Positions 21,670 through 33,821 of a stretch of DNA of 64,000 bases are shown piece by piece (position 1 is the stretch's first letter; the number at the start of each line of letters is the position of its first letter). Below the pieces are notes generated by a model. The model was not told where the DNA came from and ran no database searches. It saw only the letters and a list, made by a program, of their open reading frames with translations. The DNA is from Diplosphaera chodatii (taxonomy: Eukaryota; Chlorophyta; Trebouxiophyceae; Prasiolales; Stichococcaceae). The stretch is from positions 1,178,001 through 1,242,000 of the forward strand of contig JAALGY010000043.1 of assembly GCA_032358165.1 (NCBI GenBank), read 5' to 3'. The position numbers and the translations under genes were made by a program.

Positions 21670-24600
21670 ATGCCCGACCAGGGCCTAGTGGGCGTTACGG
21701 CGGGGCAGCGTGACGGTCTCAGCGCCCAGGCGGCTCCGCCGCTGGCGGAAGCGGGTCCGGCCATGCCGGCAGCAACAGCTGGCAACCCGCATGCGTCCCG
21801 GGACGCGGACACGCTGCGCGCGGACTCGTTCGCGGCGTTCACTTCACAGCAGCCGCTGCACGGCGGGCAGGCCAACGGCGAGCGGGCCAACGGCGACGGC
21901 TTGCGGCTCAGCTCCTTCGGCGGCTTTGCCGCCGGCAGCGTCTCAACGCTGTCCACAGGCGGCGCGCTGGCGGACCTGGCGACCGCCGTGCTGGCGCAGG
22001 ACGGCGGCCAGGCCAAGACGGTGCAGCAGCTGAAGCACCTGCGGCACCTGCACAGCCAGCAGGGCGAGCAGCGCAGCCCCCGCGGCGCCTGCGCAACCGC
22101 CGCCGGCGCCGCACCGGCGGAGGCGCCGCCGCCGCTGCCCAGCGTGCAGCGGGCGTCTGACCCCACGCTGTCCGCGCTGTCCGCCAACAGCGACGTCAGT
22201 GGGCGGTCTGAATGCGGGCCTGCCAGCAGCAGCCCGCTGGTGCGGCCGGTGGCGATGCGCCCCGCAGCCCGCCAGAACTCGGCGCCCCATGCACCGACAT
22301 CCCTGCCTAGCCCGTGGCTGCCCGGCGCGCCCAGCGGCACTGGCGGGTCGTCTCCCGCCGCACCCAAGATCGTTGCTCCGCCGCCGCCACTACGCTCAGC
22401 CGCGAGTGCCCCGGACCACCTGCAGCTGTCGCCTTCGGGCTTGCCCTCAGACCGCAGCTCCCCACGCCAGCTTTCCCCCATGGGTGGTGCGGCGGGCGGC
22501 AGCAGTGCAGCAGCTGCGCCCGTAGACCGCAAGGCCACCGCCAGCGCCCCGATCATCGCCCGATCCAGCAGCGTCAGCTCTGGAGAGGTGCGCGCAAAGT
22601 GCCTTCCTGTAAGGGCTGTCAGATGCACTGGGTGCATACCAGCGGTGGCCATTGCATGCAAGCTCGCAGCAAGGTTGCTATCGCTCCTGCCAAAAGATCG
22701 GGCATGCCTGCTCTAGATTTGTGGTCTGGTTCCAGACTGGGAGGCAGACAATGATGAAAATCCCTCCGCATGTGCAGGTGTGCACCCTGACGGCGGCGGG
22801 CGCCCTGAGCGAGGTGCCATCCGGCCAGGGCGCCGGACCGCTGCACGCGAGCCGCGGCCACAGCAACAGCCCGCAGTTCGGCACCGCCGACGCAGCCTTC
22901 CGCGCCCTGCCGGGCGCCAACGTCCTCGCCACGTCCGGCCCTGCTGCCCTGCAGATGCCGGCCTTCGCTCCCAGGTGAGATGCTTCATGCTCCTATGCAA
23001 ACCCAATGGTCGCAACAGTTGCCAGCAAGGGTGGTGAGGCTGCTGCAAACAAGTGACATCGTGAACCTTTTCTCCTGCCGACTGGGCGCACGTGTGCTGC
23101 TGTGCGCCTACCCCCTGAACACTGCAACTGCCCCGTGTGCTGCAGGCCCTCGACCCCCCCGACTCTGGCCGCACGTAGCCCCGCGATGTCTGCGGCCGCA
23201 TGGGCCGGCCGCGAGCACATGACCGCGATGGAGCTGGGCAGTATGCCGGGCAGCCTGGAGGCGCTGGCGGCCCAGTGGCAGGTGCGACCCTGTAATATGC
23301 ATCAACCGCTGACTGGAATGATGGCGGCGATTGCCCCGTCTGCACCTGGCCACATCAAGTGCCCTTCTCCCGCACCAGTTTCCAGCTCCGGACACAACGG
23401 CTCGTACTCGTGGCTCGTACAATGTGCACAGCGGTCACAATGCTGACCGTGCTGCTGGTGCAGGTGGACTTTGCCGTGCAGCAGGCGGCTGCGGACAAGC
23501 GGCTGGAGGATGCAGCTGCCATGCAGCAGCAGGACGCGATTGCACGGCAGCAGCGGGAGGCGGCCGCGGCGCAGCAGCACCACATGCAGCAGCAGCGGCA
23601 GCAGCAGCAGGAGGCGGCGGCGCGCCTGCAGCACCACCTGCAGCAGCAGCAGCAGCAGCGGGACGCGCTCGCGTACCTGTCTGCGGCGCAGCTGCAGCAG
23701 CCCCACCCCGGGGCGGGTCACCAGCTGGGCGGTGGCCTCTGGCCGGACGGGGGCCACCCCGCAGCGCTGCAGCAGCACCAGGCGCAGGGCTTTGGGCCCG
23801 GGGTGTCGCTGCCGTCGGCGCACACGCCCCCCGACATGCTGCGCCAGCTGGCGGCTGCCCAGCAGGGCGGCTGGGGCGCCGGCGGCAACCCGGCGGCGGG
23901 GCCCATGCTGCCGGCCGGCCTGCCCTTCGGCGCGGACCCGCAGCTGGCCGGCTCCCTGCAGTGGTACGAGCTGCAGCGGCAGCAGCGGCAGCAGGAGGCG
24001 GAGCGGCAGCAGCAGGTGCCTGCTGCGGGGCCCACCCCTTGTCCTGTAACGTTGATTAGGATCGCGATTGTGTTCCCTGTGGCCTTCGGCCTTGCATATG
24101 GGTTGTGTATTCCCTGCGGCCTTCGCTCCGTGTGTACCGGCTCAAGATCATCGTTGGTGGTGGTATTCTCACCTGGCGTGACCGACAAGGATGTGCTGAC
24201 TGTTTTGCTTCTTTGCTGCACAGGAGCAGTTTGCACGCCTGCTCTTCGCTCAGCAGCAGCAGAATGCGGCGCAGCAGCAGCTGCTGAAAAGCATGCGTGA
24301 GGGCATGGCTGCTGGCGGCTCGATGCAGGGCGGCTACCCAAACTTCGCCGGCGGCATGGCTGCTGGCGGCAACGTCAACCAGCTCGCTGCCTCGGCCCCG
24401 GCGCTCACTGCGTCCATGCAGGTGAGCGGGGAGGTTGCCTGTGCACAGCCGGGCGTCCTGTGTGCCCCGAAACCCCTATACAGCTGCTGATCGCATACAG
24501 CTTCTGTTGCTTCATCTTGCAGACAAGGCACAGCGCATCTTGTCTGGCTCGAGTTCCGAATTGGATGTCTCCTCTCTGCTCGCAGACCTGGATGCAGCAG

Positions 24601-25135
24601 CAGCCCGCGGCCGCTGTGCTGACCGACGGCTTCGCACCCAACGGCGGGGCGCCCCGCAAGCGATCCAGCTCCGGGGAGCTGGACCCGCCAGCCAAGAGGC
24701 CGTCGGGCGACGCCGCCCCCCGCGCCAACGGCCAGGTGCGGCTGCCGGGTCCCGCCCGACCACGCTGCTGCCCCCTGTTCCTCGTGCACATCATCAGCGG
24801 TGCACTGGGTGTGATAAACATTTGGTGCAAATCGGTTCATGGTCTTGCAGCCTTGATATGCTGCGATGTTAAATGATGCGTCTCTTTTGCCGTTCGCTCT
24901 CACCTCTGGATGTTGCATGCTCTGGGTCATGCATGTTGCATGAAGCGCAAGCCGCGGGCTGCAGGTGTGCGCGCAGTGCGGGGAGAGCAACACGCCGACC
25001 TGGCGCCGGGCCGGGGGGCAGCTGCTGTGCAACGCGTGCGGGCTGCGGCGGTACCGGGCCATGGCCCGCAGCAACCGCGAGAGAGCCGGCGCCAGCGCCT
25101 CGCCCCCCGCCGAAGGCGGCGCCCTCCCGCCCTGA
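21670..25135 (+). CDS. GATA-type zinc-finger protein with long Gln-rich region
   Basis: Seven exons: from ATG 21670 to about 22589; 22779-22976; about 23146-23281; 23465-24015; about 24224-24420; about 24589-24735; 24964-25135. The first two exons are Ala/Ser/Pro-rich. Exons 4 and 5 encode Gln/His-rich helices (HHMQQQRQQQQEAAARLQHH and EQFARLLFAQQQQNAAQQQL), typical of activation or assembly regions. A basic stretch APRKRSSSGELDPPAKRPSG may be a nuclear localisation signal. The final exon is the DNA-binding finger: CAQC, TPTWRRAGGQLL, CNACGLRRYRAMARSNRERA. The spacing read is C-X2-C-X16-C-X2-C, one residue shorter than the common 17-18. With the finger at the extreme C-terminus and a plant-style TPTWR, a sequence-specific nuclear regulator is likely; targets cannot be deduced. 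The stop codon lies in the loop of a strong hairpin. Confidence 0.87.
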
Positions 25136-25150
25136 AGTGGGCGGGAGGGC
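25121..25150 (+). repeat. Perfect inverted repeat with the GATA stop codon in its loop
   Basis: GCCCTCCCGCCC (25121-25132) and GGGCGGGAGGGC (25139-25150) are exact reverse complements separated by TGAAGT, whose first three bases are the stop codon. The 12-bp stem has 11 G-C pairs and one T-A pair, with a 6-nt loop, so the mRNA hairpin should be very stable. Confidence 0.95.
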
Positions 25151-26268
25151 ACCCACCCCGGAGCACCGCCGCCGGTGCCGAGGCGCCTCTGCCAACCCCC
25201 CGCCAGCCGGGCGGCGCAGCTGGGGCGCCTCCTGCGGACGCCGGCACAGCGTCATGCAGTGTCCGGCTCATCACAAGCGGCAGTGCAGCGATGAAGCAGC
25301 GGCGCTGAGGACCGTAGGTATCATGGGTGCACCATCGACCCCAAGGACTGAGCCCTGCAGCGGCATATGGCCGGTGCGGGCAGTGAGATCAGGTTGCGGC
25401 GCGCTGAGCGCGTCGATACTAAAGTCACAACGACACGTGCTGAGCGCTTTTGCGCTGCAGCGCTGCAGCTTGGCTCTCCTGGGCTAGCGGCAAGCAACAC
25501 CTCGCTTGCCAGCCCGGTTGCCCGGGCTGTTCAGTTGTTCTCTGCAAGAAATTCTGTCTCGACAATGCTTTGCTTGACGAGAGACCCTCAGGCGACCTTC
25601 AGACAACATCTCTGCCTCTGTTGCTGGACCTCTCTCGGCATATCAGCTACTGATTGTCGTGCATTTGCTTGCCTCAGTATTTGTTCATTAGAATGGGCTG
25701 CGACCCGGCTGCGGTTGCACTGCAGACTTGATGGACGCGCTTTTCTGCTGTCAGTAGTGTTCTTTGTGCGGCCGTACGGACGGCGTATGTGCCTTCAGGG
25801 ATCTGGATCAGGGGACATTTTGTTTTGGCTGCCTGTTTCAGCTCTCTTGTGCATGCGACCAGCTGCGCCTGTTCCGTGCGCAAGGAGGGCTAGCTGCAGT
25901 TGACTAGAAATGATTTTGAGGTTGCTGGATACGCGCAACTGTGTAACGAACATAGCTGAAGTGCGACATGTCTGGAGCCGATCTCATACAACAATGTTGC
26001 ATCTTATCGACGATGGTCACTGCTCAACTGCCAGGCTGGCTGCGGCCCCTGCATGCCCCCTATTGGACGGCTCCAAAACCCTGAGACTCCAGCGACATCA
26101 TTGCATGGGCTAGCAGGACTGCACACGGTCTGTGAACTCATATTTGACACTGCTCACTCCTACAGCTGACAGTGGATGGCTGGGTAGACCTGCTGCGACA
26201 AGCCTTGTACGTCATGAGTCGCACTACAACTGATCTGTGAGCTGCTGTGCTTGTGAAGCACTGCATCG
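25136..26268. other. Intergenic region, 1.1 kb
   Basis: Between the GATA gene and the saposin-like gene, both plus strand. For 52 codons after the GATA stop the same frame stays open and GC-rich (to about 25291). The rest is more A+T-rich, as expected of a 3' UTR followed by a promoter. A TGTAA, the usual green-algal polyadenylation signal, occurs near 25941. No other gene recognised. Confidence 0.4.
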
Positions 26269-28355
26269 ATGAATATTCAGATGACCATGAGGATGCTGTT
26301 AGCCACTGCGGTAGCGCTGTATCTCAGCACGCTGGGCGAAGCATACACGCTGCCTGGGCAGGTTGATCGTGCGGTGCGCAGTGACATTCAGTACATCAGG
26401 TGCGGCGGCGCGCCATTTTGCCATTAGCCTGGATGTCAGTTGGCACATGTCCAGCAGCTGCCTTTTGGCAAGTGGATGACCCGCGTCCTGTCTACCTGCA
26501 GGTGCGGTGTGTGTGAGGCACTTGCAAAGAATGCACACCGGCAGGTGAAGGCGCTCCGTGATGAGATCAAGCCGGGCAAGAAGGTGACCATCATCTTTCC
26601 ACGAGGCAGTCAAGTGTCACCCAGCATCGTGACATGCACCCTGCTGAATGATGCGTGCTGCCTGTATGTTAGGAGATTTCGTTACACATCGATACTCACA
26701 GCTGATATGCATCGCAAAGGGAGGTTCACGGGCAACGGTGTCTGTCCCGCTGCTGCAGCTCAGCGAGATCACGATCCTGGAGACGATCGAGAAGCTTGTG
26801 GACCCAGTGGCGCCGGAAGGCGAGTGGATCACCAAGATCGACTTGGTGAGCGGCTGCGCCTCTCAAGTGGTGTGCCGGCCTCATGCGTTGCCATAGCACG
26901 TGATTGCAGCAGGAATGCTGCACCATGCCTGCAGCCCTGGACTGGATGCTTTGCAATCGCCCCACCGCACATCGCAGCGATGCAACTGTCACTGGCGAGG
27001 ATTAAAGTCCTGAGGGTTGGAGGTGCACACTTCGCACTTGAGCATGGGTTACGTGATCACATGGTGCATCTGCTTCCAGGTGGAGAAGGGCGACAAGCTG
27101 ACGCTTGAGGAGCAGGAGGGCCTGGGCGTGTGCGGCACCGAGTGCAAGACCATCGCCAAGGCCGCAGAAGAGATCCTGGGCGACAGGGACACGGATCTGG
27201 GGGAGCTCCTGTGGAAGGTGCGAAGCAAGGGCATCTGGGGTCCTAGGTTTGCAGCCCGCCGGTGCCTGCGTGAGCATGCGGGGACTTGGACAGGGTGGTC
27301 ATGCGCTCTCCTGCGATGGTGCTGCTGGGCGCTGCTCACGGCAGCGAGGCTGGTGATGCGCTGATGGGGCGAGCATGCTGCCCGCAGGGCGACGCAGGCC
27401 GGCTGCAGGTCACCAACTGGCTGTGCCGTGAGGAGACGGACGCTTGCAAGAAGGTGCGGCCTGCACCCCGAGTTCATCTCCTGTTGCGGACCACACCAGC
27501 TGCACCCACTGCCGTCGCCTTGCAGGTGTGTTGCCAGTGCTGCAAAGCTGATCCTTGTGGTTGCACCGCTGACGTGTCGTTGCACCGCTGCAGCCGGCGC
27601 CGCCGCTGCCGCGGGCCCGCACCCCGGGGCCCGCCTTCAAGCCCATCGACAAGCAGGAGCTGGACATGCAGCGCATGATGGCCAGCATGCAGGGGTCGGG
27701 CATGAAGGGGTCGCTGTACAACCGGGACGAGGCGATGCGGATGGCCGGCATGGGCGCTGGCGGCGCCGGCGACGAGGATGAGGTACGTGTGAGACGGGCC
27801 GGGGTGCCGCCTGCCCCCGATGCCCTCTGCATACCTCTTGTAAACCCATCGGACTGCCATGTTGGATGTGCAGTGCAGGCGCCCCGTAAGCGCCTCCACG
27901 TGACCCAGTAATGGCCTCAGCGATGCGCGGGAAGTAGACATCAGATGTTGCCATGGTGTCGCCTGGAACACTCAGCCTGAGGCTTCGGGTGGCAGGATGA
28001 AGATGAGGATGAGGACGAAGCTCGAGGCGGGGCAGCGAAGGCCGGTGCAGCCGGGGTACTGCAGAACGTACAGCAGCAGCTGTCTGGCGTGCAGCAGAAG
28101 GTGGCAGACGTCGGACAGGTGCGCGCACACCTGCCATGCTAGACAGGTGTCACAGAAGCTGCTGACAGCGCTTTCTGGCTGTTAATGCTAGTACTGTGTT
28201 AATATGGCGATGCTGCATCTGACTTGCAGGACGTGTTTCAGAAGACGGCAGCAGCGGCAGGGCCGCTCCTCAGCAAGGCAAAGGAGGGTGTGGCAGCTGC
28301 ATTCTCCAGATTTAAGCCGGCGTCCCAGTCAGAACCTCCAAACGTGGAGCTCTGA
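26269..28355 (+). CDS. ER saposin-like MSAP / canopy-family protein
   Basis: Eight exons. Exon 1 (26269-26399) gives a signal peptide, MNIQMTMRMLLATAVALYLS, with cleavage expected near LGEA-YT. The mature N-terminus carries the family signature ending IRCGVCEALAKNAHRQVKAL (26501 on), with the saposin-type Cys pair. It continues LSEITILETIEKLVDPVAPE and EGEWITKIDLVEKGDKLTLE (26755-27100), then LGVCGTECKTIAKAAEEILG and TNWLCREETDACKK, supplying the remaining Cys of the domain. This matches the plant 'TLR4 regulator and MIR-interacting MSAP' family, thought to act in the secretory pathway, probably as a protein-folding factor. After the domain come a Met-rich stretch, an acidic DEDE run split across two exons (27770-28020), and an amphipathic tail with VQQQLSGVQQKVADVGQ and FSRFKPASQSEPPNVEL-stop. 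No KDEL-type signal is present. Confidence 0.86.
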
Positions 28356-28711
28356 CAATGGCGCTGCTTGGTGTTCAGGCTGATCATACAGCGTTCCCCT
28401 TCAGTTACAGCTTTGTATGACTCAGCCGACATGCAGAACTTGCAGACTCATGATATGAAACCTGAAAACCATTGGCAAAGCACCCCCCTGTCCCGGGCAT
28501 CTGACAGACGCACTACCTGCAGAAACAGCTACATATTCTTCTCGTTCAGGATGCGGCCCAGCGCCGATGTGTACCGTATGTTGGCTGCCCCATTGCTGCT
28601 GCTGCTGACAAGGGCGTCATGCGCCTGCTGACTATGTATCTTTGACAGCGACCCTCGCTGCCCCGGCTTAGTCTGAGCAGATAGCGCATCATCGCAGTTG
28701 CAGTCTACATC
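28356..28711. other. Convergent intergenic region
   Basis: 356 bases between the stop codons of the saposin-like gene (plus) and the cation exchanger (minus); both 3' UTRs. Nothing else recognised. Confidence 0.4.
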
Positions 28712-31700
28712 TCAGAAAAGCCAATGCTGGTCAGCGGCCAGAAACAGGAACTGAAACACCAGATAAGCACCCAGCAGCAGCCACGCGGCGCGTCGCGGCA
28801 GCACCCAGCCGCACACAGTGGGCACCAGCGCCAGCAGCGCCGCACACAATGCCACCTGCGGTCGTGCGGGGAAACGCATGAGAGGACATACTTCGGTGTG
28901 GCGGGCATTTCAGCATTTCAGGAGCCCATGGAACATTGCAAGGCCAGCTGAAAGGGTGCCAAGCTGTGTAGTCAGTGGCGGTCCGGCAGCAGGCACGGTC
29001 GGCGCGCACCGTCTGCAGGAACAGGGCCACCACGCCGTGCGTGAGCTTGAAGGGCAGGATGCCGTGCTTGAAGCTGGCGCCCAGCACCGGCACCCCCGTC
29101 CCCACCAGCAGGTTCAGCACCGGCCCCCCGAAACAGGCGGCGACCGCCATGGTGCCCTGGCCTGCGCAGCAGCAGAACAAGATGAGGTCAGTCGACATCA
29201 ACGTGTGAGCTGCACATGGGCGCATGGTGCAGTGCTGCCCTGGGGCCAAACATGCAGCGGCAGCTGAGGTCAGCAATGCGGTAAGCATCAAGATGTTCAC
29301 ACTTGCAAGAGCAGTGTGCGGGAGCATAGCTGTGGCCAGCACAGCTGCTAGATCAGGCACCACCTGCTGCGCCGCAATCGGCATGACCACATGCACGGCT
29401 ACCAGCAGCCAGGATTCACACACTGCGGGGTGGGTGTGTGCTTCGGGCTGCACGACGCACCCGCGCGGGCGACGGCCAGCATCGCGACGAGGTCGGGCAG
29501 CGTCTCGCCCCACGCCAGCACCGTGGCCCCCAGCACATCCTCCTCGATGCCCAGGATGGCGCCAGCGCCGTTCAGCAGCGCGACCACCTGCGGCACCCAC
29601 GACAGCGTGGGGCCAACAGTTTTGCACACACCCTGCTGCCGGCCTCTTGCCGAAGCTCTGTTGGCCGAGCAAAACAAAATGCTTGATCAGTTCTAAGCAC
29701 CAAGCTGTTGCAGCCTGCCGGTATTGGGTAGTGCGTTCACCTCATCTGCAATGGTGCCCAGCCAGGCTGCCGACAGCACAAACGCCAGCGCTGCAAACAC
29801 AGCATTGGCCCTGCACACAAGACATGGGCTGCCTCAGTGGCGCGCCTGCTCCTCTCAGCACCCACTGACGTTTTGAGCAAGTGCATGTCGCAGTGCAGCA
29901 CGCACTTCGGGATGGATCTGTCGGCAGGCTCGCCCCGCTGGAACGCCACATACATCACTGCGTACAGCGCCGCGGCGGCAGCGCCCCATACTGCAGCGCA
30001 CGCCACGATCCCCAGCCTCAAGCCGCCGGCGATGAGCAGCGAGAAAGCCGGCGCAGCGACCGCTAGCGTCACGCAGTAGCGGTGCGAGCTGGGGCCTGCA
30101 GCACACCAGACTGGTCTGTAAAACACCCCACTCTCATTTGCAGTGGTTGAGCTGGAGCATACAGGTTTCCAGCGATGTTGCTGACAGGCCTGCACGCCAG
30201 TCTGGAAGTGCAGGTTGTCAACTTCTGGCGTGAAGAATGTGAGAGTTCCCTGAGGAGGATGGGACCACCTCTGGTGACGGCCGGCATGGTGGCGTGCATC
30301 AGCAGCACCAGCGGGGCGGTTGCAAGCACCACGCCGTCCCAGGGCCAGGAGCCGCGCAGGTGTAGGCGCTCCGCGCACGCGGCCCGCGCCGCCGCCAGCC
30401 CCCGCCGCGCCGCCCCGCCCAGCGCGCCGCCCCACCCGCAGCCCAGCAGGCTGGCCGTTGGGCCGTCCGCGCCGCACGGGCGCTGCAGCCCGGTGTCGGC
30501 GGTCCACGGGACCGCGGCCACCGCCGCCGCCGCCACCGGGAACTCCAGGTCCGTGGACACCGGCAGGGGGGACTCGGGTGCACCGCCGCCGCCGTTTTGG
30601 CTGCTGCCGCCGGCGCCGTGGGGCGGCGGCTCAGCGAGGCGGCGGGCCGCGGCGGCGCGCTGCAGCGGCGCCGCGGCGCCGGCGGCCCCCTTGAGGCGGG
30701 CTGCGTTCGGTGAAGCCGCCGCCGGCGCCCGCTGTACTGCCGCCGTCACTCTGGCGCCGCCGCCGGGCACCTGTCCCATTCCCCTGGCATGGCCATTCGG
30801 CAGTTGCGCGCTGGGCTGCGCCTTGTGCACGCCGCCAGCTGAGCGCTGCATGGCGGCCCCTGGCACCTTGCCGCCGCCGTGGACGCTGCCGCTGGTCCCG
30901 CCGTTGAGCGTCACAAAGGCGGAGGCGTCCGCCAGCTGCAGCTCGTGGTCGTCACTGGTGCGCCGGCCGAAGCGCGGGCTGCTGGTGGGCAGCACCGAGT
31001 GGTGATGCACTGGTGTGACAGGCGCCCCGCCCCTGCACGCCCACAGCATGGCTTCACAATCGAGTCATAAATGCACAGCCCATTGTGCATTGCAAAGCGC
31101 ACCGTGGAATGTGACGACAGCGTTGCGGCACAGTCAGATGGCGGGCAGGTGGGTGCGCACCTGCTGGTGTAGACGCAGATGCACAGGTACAGCATGTACA
31201 GCAGGATCAGCAGGATCGCTTCGTAGCGCGCAAAGGCGCCGTCCCACAGCAGCGCCAGCGTAACCGCAGCGGCGACCAGGTAGGCCGCCACATCGCGCAC
31301 GAACGCTGTCCTGCGGGGTGGCCAGCGGAGCCGATGACCACAGAGAGGCCGTGCACGTCACTTCACACATCTCTTTGACATTCTGCCAGACACAGGCCCA
31401 CGCCTTGCGGCCACCACCGCGGAGGAGCCACAGCACCACAGGCGCGTCGCCGCCGCACCTGTCGGTGATGCCAATGCCCTTGACGAACAGCACGCCGGCG
31501 AGCGACACGCAGCAGATGAACAGGCCGGAGCCCATCACGGAGGACACCGCCAGCTCCAGCTCCACAGCATGCCCTGCACACAGGGAGGAGATGAACACGC
31601 TGCAGCCACTGCAATGTGCATGTGCATGACTTGCTGATGTCGGTCAACCAGGGTCCACGCCCGAGTGGCACCTCAGCACACTGCCACTAATTCGCTGCAA

Positions 31701-32630
31701 GCACTCACCGCCGTTGATGGCGGCAATCTGTGTGAAGATGTCTGGAGCGCCGCTGGCAAAGGCCAGCAGCGTGACGCCCGCGATGTCGGGCGGCAGCTGC
31801 AGCCGCTCCGAGATGTACTGCGCAGGGCGCACAGCATGTGGTGTGTTCATCAGCCCAGGCGCGTTGGCAGCACTGCTGGTGGCCACGGTATCAACACATG
31901 CTGCGCTCAATTATGCCATGGCAAGTGCAAAGACCAAAATCTGCATGTATGAGCCAGGTGCTACCATGCCCACCTGGACTGCAGGGCACAGAAACACCTC
32001 GGCAACGACGGACATTGCGTAGAACAGCAGCAGCAGCCATACGACCAGGAACGCGGACACTGGCAGCCACAGGCTGCCGGATGCGCAGTACAGCAGCTGC
32101 AGGTAGGGGATGTACTGATCGTCTGTGCCGCATGCATCCTTGTCCTTGACATACCGGCACCTGTCAGCGCAACAGGAGCCACAATGTGCCTCATGCTCAT
32201 GTAGATCAGATGCCCGTGGCAGCACGACACCAACATTCGAGACAGGTGTCGCCCATGCTCACTTGTCCTTGATGTCGGTGCGCCACACTTCGCAGGTCTC
32301 TGGCTGGCACAGCCCTGGGTGTTTGCTGCAATCCAGCGGCGGGCCTCTGGACGGCGGTGGTGGCCGTGGCACCGAGCCCTTCAGCACCCTGATGGATTCA
32401 GCTAGCAGCTTTCCCACAACTGCTTTCCTTCCTCTGGGTGCTGGAGGCGGCGACTGCGGCGCTGCAGCCGACTGCTTGCCGGCTTGGGCATGCGAAGCAC
32501 GGCTGTGCTTGCTGCTGCCGCTGTTGTGCTGTGTGGGCTCTGCAGAGGCCCAAACTGCCAGCAGCAGGCAGCAAGCTAGGGTTGCTGCTGCTCTGGCTGG
32601 TCTGCTGAACCCACTTCGGGCTTCTGCCAT
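28712..32630 (-). CDS. Cation/Ca2+ exchanger (CCX / NCKX6-type)
   Basis: Membrane antiporter of the Ca2+:cation exchanger superfamily. Exon 1 (from 32630) has a signal sequence, ARAAATLACCLLLAVWASAE, then a Pro/Ser-rich luminal stretch with a Cys motif (DCSKHPGLCQPETCEVW). Exon 2 continues KCRYVKDKDACGTDDQYIPY, a Cys-bearing segment typical of CCX/NCLX proteins, then the first membrane helix (PVSAFLVVWLLLLFYAMSVV). The first alpha repeat is DIAGVTLLAFASGAPDIFTQ (about 31740). More helices are AVSSVMGSGLFICCVSLAGV and AYLVAAAVTLALLWDGAF. A long Ala/Gly/Pro-rich cytosolic loop (31000-30300) separates the halves. The second alpha repeat is LGATVLAWGETLPDLVAMLA (about 29530), followed by VAACFGGPVLNLLVGTGVPV and the end FLAADQHWLF-stop. 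Two-fold alpha-repeat architecture is clear; the ion-binding motifs differ from the usual GNGAPD/GNSxGD. Ion specificity and membrane cannot be fixed from sequence. Confidence 0.88.
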
Positions 32631-33281
32631 GCAGCAAGCAGGCTGCTGTGAACTGCTGATGCAGTTGCTGACGCGCTGAGGCCTGATCGACTGTCTGCTG
32701 GTGTTGACTGGGTTGATAGTTGGCGGATGCCGCTAGGCTGACGATCTATGTGACCAACCACGATCGAGGCTGCTGCCGACGCTGCACAGCGCTACCACCA
32801 TCGGAGTGCCCATGTGTGGCCAGCTGTGTATGTTTCAATCTAGATGCCTGCCTCGGGGCCCAGCAGGAGCCATCGGACGCACACAATCTACTTTCAAGAC
32901 AAGCACTCCTACGTCGACGCTGACAATACGATGATTGGCAAGTGTTATGAGAAAACTTGCGGATCAAAGTACATTGATCTCCGGCTGTGAAGGCTGGCGC
33001 TGTTGACCGCGATGCAGCAGCGAAATGAACATTCAACGCTCACAACGCAGTTTGCAGATGTACGCAAGGCCGCATGGTCGGCTTGCTGCAGCAGCACAAG
33101 CGGCCTTGGTTCAACCGACACTACGGTTTCTACGGAAGCAGCGAACAGGGTTTAGCAGACTGCGCTGAAATAATATCTATGACCCTTGACGCCGTCGCTC
33201 AAGAGTGGGCCTCCCGCAAGCAGAGGGTCCTCTGGGAGTGCAGCGCCGTGCGTCGGCCGTTCGAGGTCACCGCTCGTCAAG
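32631..33281. promoter_or_regulatory. Divergent intergenic region
   Basis: 651 bases between the ATGs of the cation exchanger (minus) and ribosomal protein L11 (plus). It should contain both promoters. No RNA gene or repeat recognised. Confidence 0.4.
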
Positions 33282-33821
33282 ATGGTGGCCGAGAAGAAGG
33301 CCAGCAACCCGATGCGGGAGATCCGCGTGCAGAAGCTGATCCTCAACTGCTGCGTGGGCGAGTCGGGCGATAGGCTGCAGAAGGCGACGAAGGTGCTGGA
33401 GCAGCTGACGGGGCAGCAGCCGGTGTTTGGGCGGGCGCGCTACACCGTGCGCACCTTCTCCATCCGCAGGAATGAGAAGATCTCCTGCTCAGTCACCGTG
33501 CGTGGCGAGAAGGCCATGCAGCTTCTGGAGGCCGGCCTGAAGGTGAAGGAGTACGAGCTGCTGCGCAAGAACTTCTCCGATGGCGGCAACTTCGGCTTTG
33601 GCATCAGCGAGCACATCGACCTGGGCATCAAGTACGATCCGTCAACTGGCATTTACGGCATGGACTTCTATGTGGTGCTGGACCGCCCAGGCTACAGGGT
33701 GTCCCGCCGGCGGCGCGCCCAGGCCCGCGTCGGCATCCAGCACCGCCTCACCAAGGACGACGCCATCAAATGGTTCCAGACCAAGTTTGAGGGCGTGGTG
33801 CTGAACAAGGCGGCGTACTGA
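33282..33821 (+). CDS. RPL11: 60S ribosomal protein L11 (uL5)
   Basis: Complete 179-residue cytosolic ribosomal protein in one exon, matching the usual length of eukaryotic L11. Conserved stretches are [20 protein letters not shown] at the N-terminus, [39 protein letters not shown], the [20 protein letters not shown] loop and the C-terminal [20 protein letters not shown]...WFQTKFEGV. It sits at the central protuberance of the large subunit and binds 5S rRNA. ATG at 33282 (AAGATGGTGGCCGAG) is chosen because the upstream in-frame sequence is not conserved. Its lack of introns is unusual for this window. A TGTAA lies 45 bases after the stop. Confidence 0.98.
   Translation: MVAEKKASNPMREIRVQKLILNCCVGESGDRLQKATKVLEQLTGQQPVFGRARYTVRTFSIRRNEKISCSVTVRGEKAMQLLEAGLKVKEYELLRKNFSDGGNFGFGISEHIDLGIKYDPSTGIYGMDFYVVLDRPGYRVSRRRRAQARVGIQHRLTKDDAIKWFQTKFEGVVLNKAAY

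Noticed and set aside
21663..22661. 332-residue frame on the minus strand opposite the first GATA exon
   Set aside because: Antisense to a low-complexity GC-rich exon whose splice phases fit the downstream GATA exons; no features of its own.
25133..25135. TGA of the GATA gene as a selenocysteine codon
   Set aside because: Green algae do make selenoproteins, but a GATA factor is not a known selenoprotein and I could not identify a SECIS element downstream; normal stop or simple readthrough is more likely.
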